Shown piece after piece: positions 1 through 11,458 of a stretch of 64,000 bases of DNA. Position 1 is the stretch's first letter. Each line of letters starts with the position of its first letter. The translations under genes were made by a program, and so were the position numbers. The notes beneath the pieces are model-generated. The model saw only the letters and a list, made by a program, of their open reading frames with translations. It had not been told where the DNA came from and did no database searches. Source of the stretch: Rotaria macrura (taxonomy: Eukaryota; Rotifera; Eurotatoria; Philodinida; Philodinidae); contig OENT01000233.1 of NCBI GenBank assembly GCA_900239685.1, positions 1 through 64,000 of the forward strand, written 5' to 3'.

Positions 1-3000
1 TTTATTTTTAAAAAATAAAGATAAATTAATCATTTATCTTTAAAAAGTAAAGTAATAGTAAATGACCACCCCTAATCGTAATTATATGAAAATGGTTGTG
101 TGATTGATAAATGATTCTGTGGGAACTGTATCGTGCAAAAGAAATTATGGATGATAATCCATGCAAATATCAATATGGAATGCTTCGATCGAGTTCATTG
201 ACTGCAAATATTATTGTATACACCACCGAACATTTCATTAACTACCAATAGCTTTCTCGTATTGAGTATCTTTATTTGGTACTGAATTTGAGACATGATT
301 GGTTCATTACACTAATTTTAGTAGAATTTGTTATCTCCAAAGCAAAAATGATGAATAGGTCAGAATATTTATTGAAGAATTATAATAGTTATCGAAACGT
401 GCAACACAGGCTGATGAAGAAGGAAATTTCAGGATGCATACCTGTTACATTATTCCTAGATAAAAGCTTAGTTACTTAAAGCATTTATTTTCTTAACAAG
501 AAAAAATATAGTAACTGAGTGAAAACAAAAGAGAATAAAATAATTCTTGATCATTGACATAAAACGAAATAAACTGTCAAAATTATTGAACAATAAACAG
601 AAAGTTGCTAGGTAGAGTGAGTCATTATCAAAGGACAATAGCATTGTAAATTTCGATCATCGACTACAGAAAAACAGAAGAAAAATTTCCAAAAATTACT
701 TTCGATTTCAGACCTTTGAATTCGTCATTTGCTCTATGAATTGGGATACACCAACAACACGGAAATAAAAGAGAATGGAACTAAAACAAATTGCTCCAAC
801 TCATCTCTATTTAACTTATCCAATTTTTTTGTTCGATCTTCGTGACAACAAAACACAATCGTCTATTTCATTTGAATTCGAAAATAAAATTAGCTTGGAT
901 AGATAGTATCTGTTGATTATTCATATGGTGTTGCAACATTGTAAAAACTTGTAGGCACTCCCACGTTATTTCTTGATCAAGTCATCTTGGGTAATGATTA
1001 GCCATTTTAAAAGTAGATATCTGCTTTGTTCATCTATTCATAGGATAAACTTGCGTATGTGTATAAGTATTGGATTGTTTTGTCGAATTCCCAGCTATTT
1101 TAACTATAAAATTGAGTTCAAGCTATATCACCAGCTCTACTGTATTAACAGTGAAGTCACTTATTAATCAGCATCCGACATTAATATAATTAATGCCTCA
1201 AGCAGTCAATTTTCAACAAAAATCCGAACCATAGCTTCCATATCTTCAAAAAGAAGTAGCTCTTAACGTTTGTATTAAATTGAGCTTTGCCCACCTAGTT
1301 ATTAAAACGCTGCGTCATTTTTATGAATGTCTCTAAAAATTAACTACTTAATCATTGCTTATTTCATACGAAAATGAGAGCTCAGATTGCAAATCACAAC
1401 CTAACACTTCTCGATGAAATAAATCATTTTTGAATTGTTGCCTCTTCTACTCGATGGCGTTTTCTTATTATGGGGAAAATTCAGGCATGACTGAAATCTT
1501 TTGCTCAACGTCAAAGACACTTTGATCAATCAATGGACTGGAGTACGTTATTCAATAAACTAAACTTTTAGAAAATGATTGATTGTGTATTCAGCGATAC
1601 TTAGCAAGATTTCAATTTAAACTTATAGGACATTGCCTCATTACGTAACATTGATTGTCAACAAATGTTGAGCTTCGCTTAAATCGAGTTAACAAGAACT
1701 GTGAGTTTCCTGCTGGCCTTACAATCATATACATCTAAGCCGACTTTTGAAGATTTCTAGTCCAAAAAATATGGATCTTTAACTTAAAAATGGATTTTTT
1801 CAAGCGATCCATTCTACCTCAGTGTAAGATTCAGAGAGGGTAGTTGGAAACAAAAGAGTCTTTAGTGAACACTTGTTTTCCATAATTCTTACTAGAAGTT
1901 GTTGAATATCTGACGTTTCTAACAGTGATTGACTACAGTAGACTGAGGAGAAGAGCAAGTTAGAGGAAATGCCGAGTTTTATCTGGAATCCTTACACATC
2001 TTAGTCTTTAAAAGTAGGGGCATGATTTGATAAGAAAAAATCTACAGTTAGACGTGCGTCGTATAAATTCATCTGGTCGCTAAAAGAATAAAGAGAAGTC
2101 AAAAGCTGCTTGATATAGGAATAGCGTTGAAACTGGAATAGGAAGAAAAGGGTATCCTTGTAGAATCTACTGCCGAATGAATGTTGAACGCATGCTACGT
2201 GATCAAACTCATCCAAATGATTACATTGTTTAATAAGGAAAAAAGACAGCACATAGGTGAGAATGTGGGTATTCGATGTTTGTGAAAGGTTGTCGTTCCC
2301 CACACTTACACTCCACAGGGGAAATGCCAGAAAATGGAAGCCAGAATCCTGTGACCGGTTTTACTCAATTTTGTCCGGTTCCTGTCAGTTCCGAGGAAAA
2401 TCTATCCACCGAAATCCTCGTTCCAAGTTCCAAGTATATTCTTTTATCTTCATGTAGGAGCGGATCTGTACTCTTCCCCCTGAGAACAAGAATCTTGCCC
2501 TCAGTAACCGTTAAGTTCGTTTTGAATTGCTTGCTCTCTAAATTTTCGTATCGCCTACATTGTGGCAAAGCCCTTCTTTTTCAACTTACAGATTGATGTG
2601 ATTTTCCAACCTACTTTCTTCACTACATATCTGTTTTTCCCTGAAAAATTAATGCCTCGCATTCGAGAGTGCCTCATCGAATAAAAATTCAAAAGTAAAC
2701 AGGTGGGGTAAGGGAAGTCTTATGTGTCAGGAGTACAGACCCCGAAATCTACTCTTACATTTGTGTCAATATACCTAGACACTCTGTCCAACCTACATGT
2801 TAAACTTGGTTTTCCTGTTACATCATTCAACAAGATTTTTTCATTTCATCTAACAGAAAAGTTAGGTTTCCCTGTTTCTAATGACCTTTACTAGAGCTCA
2901 CTTAGTTATGTTTCGACATCAAAGTCAATAAATTTTACTAACTTCAACAACTGGAAAAAATCTCGTTTTTCAAAATCGTTTATTACTTGCGAATACATTT

Positions 3001-4161
3001 GTCAGATCAAGGACGTTGGAAAATTGACCGATAACTTGAAAATTCTTTCTTCTTCAGACTGGCAATTCTCTTCAATAGATACACTGAATTTGATTAAAAG
3101 TAGAAAATAATATTGTCGAATTTTCCCATCGTAGGAGTAATGGGTGAATTTTCTTTTATCTATATGACCAATTTAGTTACTTTCGCATTAGTACACTCAC
3201 ACTCGATGAGAAATAAATTTCGCATTTTTGAAGAAGTGTGTGTATCATTGAAATAGACTCAGAACACCATAGGAAACACATTAGGAGACTGAGGAAACCT
3301 TCAATGGCCCCCATTTTGTCTTGCTTTCTTTTTGTCAAAAGCTGATGTGTTTGCACTTAAGAAGTTTAATGCACACTCGGAGTGACGCATTGTGTTGACT
3401 GCAGACTGTTTTTCTCCAGTTTAAAAATTCCAACTAAAACTCGAGAATGTTGTGAAGCGGCAATGCCAAACATGTATTGCAACGTTCTCTCATTGTTGCA
3501 AATTTTATTATGAAAGCAACTGTTTCAATGCTTGCTACAGACTTATCGTAATTTTGTGTGGATACATAACTGGGGTAACATTAAATGTATCATCCAAACC
3601 AAGCGTAATAAAATCTTCATAAGCGTGTAGAAAAGAACTGTAAGTAACTTTTATTTATTTTATGAGTCACAGTCTACTAGACTATCGAAGTCTGACCTGC
3701 TCATCTCTGTAGTTTTTCTATAGAAGAAAATGACGTGATTCAACATAATAGGAGACAGCCAATCTGCAAATTCGATTCCAATGTGTACTTTATTGTCCCC
3801 TTTCAGGTAAAACTTTAAAGAAGAAAGCCTTGATATATATATTTATGTATTTTCCTTTAAGACGCAGATATGTTACACAATATGTCGGTGCGATGTAACA
3901 ATCCCATTTATTTTTCTACGTAGGAAAGACGAAGCTTCTGCATCATACACTTATAGCCACACTTGCTTTATTGTGCCAAGAAATAAAGTTAATTGTCTTC
4001 ACGACAACAACGTGTTCGAGAATATAGGTAGAAAAGTTTGTTTTCTGGCGTAAAAATGAAACAATAAAATAAAAAGCCTTAGTCAGTGTACTGCTGATGC
4101 ATTATTATCCTGTTTTTTGTTGTTTAACTAGAATATCACACTAGAATTACAATATTTTTAG
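1..4161. other. Gene-free AT-rich stretch
   Basis: I see no convincing coding exon here on either strand. The open frames present are short, overlap each other on opposite strands and show no recognisable domain. The last few hundred bases may hold the promoter or a 5' noncoding exon of the U-box/kinase gene that follows. Confidence 0.6.
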
Positions 4162-5241
4162 ATGGAATCTTCTAAGTCTCCAATCACAGATGAAATCTTT
4201 GAGGATCCTGTCATAGGCGATGATGGTCATACTTATGAACGAAAAGCGATTACAGAATGGTTAGCAAAAAATAAAACAAGTCCGATAGCAAGACAACCAA
4301 TGAATGTAAACACATTGAAGACTAATTATATCGTGAAAAAAATGATTGAAGAACTGAAATCTACGCCAGAATCCCAACAAACAGTGTATCAATATGAGCT
4401 TGATGTCAATATCCGAAAAACAAAACCTAGACCTTTATTTCAAGGCTTTGGAAAATCAATATATGATGTGGAATGGATCAATCACAAAGGTCCACCTATT
4501 ATTTTGCTTAAAATCGATGGAGCTAAAGCCAATCGAGAAGCATCCTTTTATGTGCAGCTTAGTTGTCACCCTCATATTGTTCGAACATTTGGCCTTGTTA
4601 AGTGTAATCTTGGTTCAGTGATGCTTCTTCAAGAATGTGCTCCGCATGGCGATCTATCCGAACAACTCCGAGAGGATGGTTTTAATCCGTGTGAACAGGT
4701 TTTATGGAAAATATTTGAACAGATATGTAATGCCATGGTTTTTCTAGCAGACAACGGGATTGTACATGGAGATTTAGCATGTCGAAATGTTCTTGTCTTC
4801 AAACGTAATTCTACAGATCCAAGGGGCAACTTAGTCAAATTAACAGATTTCGGTTTGACACGTGCAAGCAATATATTTTCAATGGTGAACTCTCCAGCCA
4901 CGACAACAATGGCAATAATACCAACACGATACGCTGCACCAGAAATTCTTCGCGATGTGACTAGTTTTCCATATTCTGAAAAATCAGATGTGTATTCGAT
5001 GGGTGTTTTGATGTGGGAAGCATGTTCTTATGGAGAATTACCGTATTCCTCAATAGAAAACGATGAAACGATTCGTCAACAAAAGCTAAATAACCAAAGA
5101 CTTCCAAAACCTCTCGTGTGCAGTTCTCAACTTTGGACAGCGATCAATCAGTGTTGGCAACAGGACCCAGTAGATCGTCCTTCTTTTAGCACCTTAACAG
5201 AGTCATTAATAAATCTTAGCCCTGCGTCAACGCACAGGTAG
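4162..5241 (+). CDS. U-box / protein kinase fusion protein
   Basis: Single open exon of 359 residues. Residues about 6-65 form a U-box (PITDEIFEDPVI, DGHTYERKAI, then SPIARQPM), the RING-like fold that recruits E2 ubiquitin-conjugating enzymes. The usual first Cys of such boxes is Ser here, which is acceptable because U-boxes do not bind zinc. Residues about 92-350 form a kinase domain with a degenerate glycine loop (GFG, 95-97), a candidate ATP-binding Lys117, catalytic loop HGDLACRN (202-209; the Arg of HRD is Gly), DFG 229-231, APE 259-261 and Arg339 near the end. The LACRN loop and the short C-lobe resemble tyrosine-kinase-like enzymes. The start is the first ATG and follows directly on a TTTTTAG acceptor, so the true 5' end may be a cis- or trans-spliced leader. 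The frame ends in CACAG|GTAGGT, which is also a good donor, so a 3' exon is possible. Substrates are unknown. Confidence 0.85.
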   Translation: MESSKSPITDEIFEDPVIGDDGHTYERKAITEWLAKNKTSPIARQPMNVNTLKTNYIVKKMIEELKSTPESQQTVYQYELDVNIRKTKPRPLFQGFGKSIYDVEWINHKGPPIILLKIDGAKANREASFYVQLSCHPHIVRTFGLVKCNLGSVMLLQECAPHGDLSEQLREDGFNPCEQVLWKIFEQICNAMVFLADNGIVHGDLACRNVLVFKRNSTDPRGNLVKLTDFGLTRASNIFSMVNSPATTTMAIIPTRYAAPEILRDVTSFPYSEKSDVYSMGVLMWEACSYGELPYSSIENDETIRQQKLNNQRLPKPLVCSSQLWTAINQCWQQDPVDRPSFSTLTESLINLSPASTHR

Positions 5242-5385
5242 GTAAAACTCATTCTCTAAAAAGTCATGAAACCGATAATAGAATTCTAGTTCTCAACGAT
5301 CATTATCTCCAGAACTGAGCAGACAGTCTGACATCCGTTCGTTAAGTTACATTTATATATTTCATTCTTCCATCGTATTTTTCAG

Positions 5386-5489
5386 AGGTATCAACGAACT
5401 CCCAACATCAAACGAGTAAAGATAATGCTCAAATTCCCTGCGAATTTTGTAACGAGCTGATTGATTTCCAACAATGGATTCGACACACA
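5386..5489 (+). other. Exon-like zinc-finger fragment downstream of U-box/kinase gene
   Basis: Behind a TTTTTCAG acceptor, one frame reads through IPCEFCNELIDFQQWIRHT, a CxxC plus His pattern like half of a TRAF-type or ubiquitin-binding zinc finger. It ends at a possible GTACGC donor. It could be a 3' exon of the U-box/kinase gene, but the phase left by the donor at 5236/5237 joins to a different frame from either nearby acceptor (after 5385 or 5387). It is therefore either a decayed exon with an indel, an exon joined through a splice site I cannot see, or chance. Confidence 0.3.
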
Positions 5490-5501
5490 GTACGCTCGTA
5501 A

Positions 5502-6603
5502 TGCTTCCTTATGAAAACCATTCCGCTTTTGTGAAAAACGATGTAAAAGAGTGCTAAGGTGTATGTGATATAAATTTGAATCCACTCCCCCGTGTTCCGG
5601 CGTGACAAGGATCAGAGGCACAACTATTAAAAATTCCAGCTGCCACAATAATGGATTGTGGCGCAGAATAAAATTGATGAGAAAAAGTAGAACTGAATAC
5701 GGATGAATATCCGATAATATATTTAATTTGAACAGAAAATAGATTCTATTAAAAACTAGACAACAGAGTAACTAGCAAGAGCCACGGGAGAAGAAAGTAG
5801 TTTAAGTAGATAAGCTCAAATGGCAAGCGGAAGATATTGGAAAATTGAATATAGCTATATCTCAATGAAGAGACAGATATACAGTACAGTGAGAGATGAA
5901 GAAGAAAAAGAGAGGGTAACTAGAAACAGACACAGACAAGTAGACACACAACAATCATCAAGATAAAATCATAGACGATTAGGCCGTCACACCCCCTCTC
6001 CCTCACAAGAAGTGAAGGACATCTTAATGAACTTGACAATTAATGCATATAAGTTAGAGACAGTAGCAGTCACTATTTAACTAACTAGTTACGTCTAATT
6101 AAATAATTGCCAATTACAAACCATGAAAGATCAGTTCTTGAGACCATCATAGCTCGTGACATATAGCATTTGGCCCTTTAAAAAGCGTGACTAACGGCTT
6201 CAAAGAAAAAATTGAGATGATTTGTAAGTACGATTTTATTGGAATGTATAACAAGTATTTCCTGACTGTGGATCGTTGCCCAGGTCGAACATTCTCGAGT
6301 GGCAATGGTCGGTTCCGAAATATTCCAAAAGTTTCATGGATGCAACATTCTGGTAGGAAATTTTCTAGATTTTTTCCGATGATTTTCGATCAGCTCCTGT
6401 CAGAAAGCGCAGGAAGTTGACAGGAATCCACCTGTAAGAATTCTGGCAGTTTCCGACCGGAATACTACTTCCTTGTTTCAGCAATTTCCGCTGTTGTTCT
6501 GCTGTAGCTGGAGGCTCCAATCATAGTCCTGGGTATTGTGAAGTCATCAATGATGAGGAAGCATTTCCCAACGTACATAAAATAACCAGTTTTATACAAT
6601 AAA
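5502..6603. other. Gene-free stretch
   Basis: No supportable exon. Purine-rich tracts occur around 5780-5960 on the plus strand. Nothing else recognisable. Confidence 0.5.
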
Positions 6604-7032
6604 CCCCTCCCCAGAATAAAAGGCCATGGTGTTCTATTATGAAAATTTATATCACTCCTCCGACGGGGGCCTACTATTATGGGCTATGTTTTTACTAGGA
6701 TTTACCGAGGAAGTTAAGGGTTTTAAAAAAAAATTTTCTCATTAAAACAAACACTTTTAGCAGTCAGACACTGGAAAACCAGCTTTTTACTAGGAAAAAA
6801 GTCATTTTTTTCAGAAAACCTTGATTTTTTTACAAAAAAACAGATTTTCTACTGAAAAACCAGGTTCTTTAGTGCTCAAACCTGAAAATCCACTTGGTTT
6901 CTGAAAACAGCGTCTGGAGATCCCATGGCCTTCTGTTAGGTCTTCTAAACTTTTTCTTCCGGGTGGCTTTGTAATGAGGGTCGCCTTCTAATATGTGGTG
7001 GCCTTCTATTCTACGGACGGGGGGCGGGGGGG
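6604..7032. mobile_element. Small inverted-repeat (MITE-like) element
   Basis: The left end (CCCCTCCCCAGAATAAAAGG, 6604-6623) is the approximate reverse complement of the right end at 7003-7027 (GGCCTTCTATTCTACGGACG followed by a G tract). Similarity continues inward for roughly 40 bases (TGTTCTATTATGA against CATATTAGAAGGCGA on the opposite strand). A run of more than ten G closes the right side. There is no transposase frame inside, so this would be a non-autonomous foldback or MITE-type insertion. Target-site duplication was not identified. Confidence 0.4.
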
Positions 7033-7168
7033 GGGGGGTTAAGCAAAAAAACCTGCATCGTGTTTCACGTTTTAATCCAAAAGGAAAACCGGTAACAGCA
7101 TTTCTTTCAGGAAACCTGTGGCGTCGAACTCAAACAAAGCACACGTCAAAGGTATACGTTACTAACAT

Positions 7169-8234
7169 TTGCTACCCGCAGTAATCGACAAAATCCATCT
7201 ATTTAGGATGAAACCAGAGAGAAACAAACATGAAAGTCTCCAGTATCACAATAATCGACACCTTCCATATAAACACTCCGACTCACGAGAACAGGTACGG
7301 CAACATGCATCACTGTATATGAAATTCAGCTATTTTATGATTTCGAAGGCCGCCTACACTACAAACTATTATGAAAGCCGTGCAAACACTCTAACGACAC
7401 AAACGCTAAGGGAACCCGCCGACTTCCAAAGCAGCGACGATGCCTACGATATACATCAAAACGCCAATCATAACCAACACAGTGAGTCCAATACATCTTC
7501 TACCGAATAAATACATTGGCGCATAAAACGCTCTCCAATTTATAGAAAATAAATTTAACAGAATATACAACCACACACAAACCAACCCTTCACGTTTGTC
7601 TTTATACAATATCAAACATAGCAAACAAAGAATGCAAAGCAAAACCTATCAATCCACATACAACCTACCCACCATTATTTCAACACAACCAGAAAACAAA
7701 AATAAACGACACAACTTTCAAACTACGGAGCATAGCCCGTCAAACACGTCCGATATCGACGCGTCGAGCACATCACAAGAAAAAGACCCCTGCTCAAAAA
7801 CGAACATCCGAAATAATACCATTTTGAACAACTACTCAGATACTACGAGCAACAAAAAAAGCAACACTGACCAGCCGTCCTACCAACAGACAAAACAAAC
7901 CCTTATAGCTCCAAAAACCACAAAAAACCAATCAACCCAAACATCAAACCCAGATTCTAGAAATCAACTAACCGAGTCAACTACACAGGAAACTGTTTTC
8001 CTGAACACTAAACTACAGAATGAAACTACTTGCGAGAATTCTATAGCGAGTTCACATGAGATCTGTGAGTCACCACCCAACAGAGGATATATGAAGGAAC
8101 CATCTTTCTTCCTCGAGATGTGGGCTAGCCCATACCAACAGAAGAGTACCACGTCGATAGCAAAGTACTCACGAAACTCCAATACTCGAAACCCAATACC
8201 GGAGCCGGCCTGTGACGACCTGGATGGAAATTGA
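7169..8234 (+). other. Open S/T/N/Q-rich frames, function unknown
   Basis: Two consecutive plus-strand frames (7169-7510, 113 residues; 7596-8234, 212 residues) are rich in Ser, Thr, Asn, Gln and Pro, without recognisable domains. The last 70 codons of the second frame are similar at protein level to the translated repeat at 8660-8830 (shared pattern ENS-KA-S, SPY..KS.TS, SRNSNTRN), so part of this stretch was probably once protein-coding. The plus strand is unusually A/C-rich, which by itself opens the frames. I cannot tell a decayed gene or transposable-element ORF from compositional bias. Confidence 0.25.
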
Positions 8235-9300
8235 TGATAAATCATTATACACTGCCACGTTTGAGGTGTACTGGTTATTTATATTACTTGTTCTTACTAT
8301 ATCCTAGACGCATATAGACAGTTATTACCTAATAATTTATCTTCCTCGTCTTTTCATCAAGTCATTGTTTATTTCACTCATCACGTATAGTTTCGCTTCT
8401 TTCTTATACAATGCTATATTACTAACGAGGACACCATGTAATACTGTTATTTTTTACCACACTCAATCTATGCTCTCTCTCTGGTATTTCTCTCTATGTT
8501 CTATTTATTGTACTTTTCTCTCTGTTTCTCTCTTATCTGATTCTCGCTATAAAAGGAGATGGATAATAGGGAAATGGGGATTCTTCTAGAGAATAAACTC
8601 AAGAATCGTTACACGGCCTATCGACAGCCTGCTCTCCGGAATAGTGTCTAGCGGTTTCTAACTACTGGCGAGAATTCTAAAGCGGGTTCATCTAAGATCT
8701 GTCAGTCTTCATCGGACAGGGGACATGTGACAGAACCAGCCTGCTCGGACGATAGGTCAACTAGCCCATACGAAGAGAAGAGTGCCACGTCGGCAGCACA
8801 GGACTCGCGAAACTCTAATACTCGAAACTGAATGCCCGAGCCAGCCTATCGACAGACTGCTCTCCGAAATAGTGCCGAGCGGTTCAAAAGTAGTCGCGAG
8901 AATTCTAAAGCGTTTTCACTTGAGGTCTGTCACTCTCTATCCAAGACACAATATGCGAGGGGATTCTTCTGCAACGAAAGGCCAATTAGCCGATAGGAAC
9001 GGAAGAGTTCATCGGTTGCAACACGAGAGAAATGAAACTGCAATGGGTTAAAGTCAGTACTTGGTCCAAGCAATATGGAAGCCGCTCTCCGTTATTCTGC
9101 CTTCGGAAGTTAAACTATTGCGAGTTTTCTCATGGAAGTTCACGTAAGTACTTGGAGTTTCTTCGGGACAAAAATAGTTTGTCCTAATGATAGCGTTGCT
9201 TTGAGAGGCCGTGTATCCCGCAGGAACGGAAGATTGATGGGGATGTTGGAGGGGAATATGGATTATGAATCACTTGAAAACCACTACCCGAGTTCGCTAA
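8020..9300 (+). repeat. Degenerate repeat units of about 225 bp
   Basis: A core GCGAGAATTCTAAAGCG followed by a TTCAC..GATCTGT stretch recurs at about 8033, 8669 and 8897, and in a weaker form at about 9119. Each of the last three is preceded by a GCTCTCCG block (about 8632, 8855, 9092). The last three units are spaced 223-228 bp; the first lies 636 bp upstream of the second. Decay increases from left to right. Units one and two are still similar after translation in the same frame. Confidence 0.6.
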
Positions 9301-10078
9301 ATGGGATGGATTTTTTCGGAATCAGCACCTGCGGGAGTGAAACGACTCTTGAGAAATAAGTATCCAGTTATTTGAGTAGGCTTGAGAGTGGTTGTGCGGT
9401 ACTGTGTGTCTTGGAGGTTTTCTCTGTGGGTTATGATTATTGGGTTTGCTTTTTGAAAAGAAAAAGTTTGTAGGTTCGTTTTTTGTGATCGTAGTTGTGT
9501 TATAATATGATGGCGTGACGAATTTGATGGTTAACGTTTAAGATATCCTGCGTGTACGATGCTTATTACTCTATTGCATTATTCTAGCTTTGTGTGTTTG
9601 ACACAGAAGAGAAGTCTATATAGGAGAGAGTAAATTAGAGAGAGGAGAGGAAAGGTTTAATAAAGAGTAAAATGAGCTTGGGGTATGTGTCGTTTATGAG
9701 GTCAAAGTCTCTTTCGACTTTGTGACCGATTGATCCACCATATATTGTCCTGTAGAATGCTGAGATAAGTCTTAACTGTATTATTGTTTGTGGGTGTGGC
9801 GCTGGATTTTTTTCCGTTTCTGCTCAACATCTTCTGGTTTCAATGATTTTGTGTAGTTTAGCGACTCTTCGCCTTAACTTTCAGAGCCTCTGAATTGCTT
9901 GGACTCTGGCAGGCTTTCTTTAAGATCGTGCTTCTAATTTTTGTGATATCAGTTTCCAGGAGTTTTTCAGATGAAACAAGATTCTGTCCAAGGGGTTTTC
10001 AAGTTCGTGTACAGAGCTGTTTCTGAGTTGAGAATACAGGATCCTACCCTGATATACTCAGGACTCTACCAAGTATCT
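9301..10078. other. Gene-free, G/T-rich stretch
   Basis: No exon seen. The plus strand is conspicuously G/T-rich, the opposite of the A/C-rich 7.2-8.2 kb stretch. No other structure is clear. Confidence 0.4.
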
Positions 10079-10360
10079 CTTCATGATTATGAGAATGGAT
10101 GGGAAAAGGCAGAATAGAATGCTGTCGAAAGTGGAAAGTATCGAAAAAAAGTGTCGGAAACATGAATATGAGATGAAAGTGAGCATGTTAGATTGAGCTG
10201 AGGGCAATGATGACTTGTACTTCAATATACTCTCGTTTTCGATATTTCTATCCATCTACATTAGTGTTATTTTTGTTTCCGATAGTTTTACTTCCGACAT
10301 TTTTCCCTTTCGATATTTTTCCTTTCTGCCTTGTCCCACCACACTTGATTATGAGAGTGG
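10079..10360. repeat. Foldback (hairpin) repeat element
   Basis: The left arm from about 10079 (ATTATGAGAATGGATGGGAA, then CAGAA, TCGAAA and GTGTCGGAAAC blocks) is the approximate reverse complement of 10272-10355 (TTTCCGATAG, TTCCGACA, TTTCGATA, TTCTGCC, GATTATGAGAGTGG). The roughly 110 bp loop is related to a plus-strand segment at about 25600-25760 in the opposite orientation. The short open frames across both copies give similar peptides (DRN.ENES.LKYKS), which is explained by shared repeat DNA. Confidence 0.5.
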
Positions 10361-10439
10361 ATTGCGCCAAGATTCCATCATGTTTTTATCATGATTTTGA
10401 TCAAATATTCATATCACGAACCTACTAGGAATAGTAGCT

Positions 10440-11390
10440 GCATCAGACGAAGATCTTTGTAAGAAAATAACAAGATTAACTGTAACACAAAATTAACGGC
10501 TCCTGTAAAGCTTCAATCAGGATTGTGTTCAGATCCTTTCAAGAATATGCGTTTTCGGATCTTGCAAGACAATTTAAAAACTAATGAGGATCTCGATTAG
10601 AAAAAGTAAGAATTTTTCAATGATTATTTCAGGATACTTCTTAATCTCTTCAGGCATGTCCCTTTGTTGTGAGAATCTTGCAGGATCTAATATTATCATA
10701 AATCTTATGGATCCTCTTAGCTTGGATTCAGGATTGAATGCAGAATTTGTTCAAGTTCTTGCTCAAAATTTATCCTCTATAGATATTCCAGTAGGCTATT
10801 AGGATTCACTTGCGATTCTTTTGAGACACCTGGCAAAAATCGTAAAGAAGACTTCGTCAAAATTCATCAGGTGTGATTCGGGATCTGTTATGGATTCTAA
10901 TGCAACGATCCTACCGCGAGTTATGTTAAATTACAGAGGAACCTTATCAGGAATAAAATAAGATTAGTGAGAATCTTCAACTGAACCATTCTGTCCAGCT
11001 TCAATCAGGATCCTGTACGGAACTGCTCAAGAGCAGTTATTTTGAATGCTGAAAAGAAGTACAAGTACGAACAGGATCTTGATAAGAAAACATAACGATC
11101 TCGCTTAGAACTTTTCTGGTTTGTGCCTAAAGACTATTCAGAATTTAATTTTCAGGATTCTGTCAGAAACTCAGTAAGAATGAATGAAACGGTTCTTTCA
11201 CGTTTTCAGCCAGGTGCAAGTCAGAATCTGTTCAAGATTTTTAAGTCTGTAGATCACAACGGAATTTCAGTACCAGTCTTGAGAAAAATCGCAATAATTA
11301 TAAAAAGAAGCGTTTTTCTGGGTCATATTATTATTTTGTGCGGACTGCGCCAAAATTCTAAGAACTGAATGATCTAATAGTATTTCTATT
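10440..11390. repeat. Diverged repeated stretch rich in AGGATC motifs
   Basis: Motifs such as GCTTCAATCAGGAT (about 10509 and 10999), ACGATCTCG/AGGATCTCGATTAGAA (about 10587 and 11096) and repeated AGGATC/AGGATT occur at comparable spacing of about 490-510 bp, suggesting two old tandem or dispersed copies. A further pair, GCGCCAAGATTC and GCGCCAAAATTC, lies at about 10365 and 11347. No coding exon is convincing. Confidence 0.35.
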
Positions 11391-11403
11391 TTGATCTAGG
11401 TTT

Positions 11404-11458
11404 GGGTGTGGGTGTGCGTTTGGATGTTCTGATCTTGTTCTGCGTGACACCCACACCC
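11404..11458. repeat. Perfect 12 bp inverted repeat of telomere-like sequence
   Basis: GGGTGTGGGTGT at 11404-11415 and its exact reverse complement at 11447-11458 are separated by 31 bases. The unit TGTGGG inside each arm is the telomere hexamer reported for the bdelloid Adineta vaga. Each arm holds only about two units, so this may be an interstitial telomere-like remnant or a simple hairpin. Confidence 0.45.

Noticed and set aside
2001-2596. Overlapping frames of 66-106 codons on both strands
   Set aside because: Mutually overlapping, no domain, no codon bias, no splice context.
7406-7642. Hydrophobic minus-strand frame of 78 codons
   Set aside because: It is the complement of an A/C-rich stretch, which yields Val/Leu/Ile/Cys-rich frames automatically. 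No partner exons or motif.
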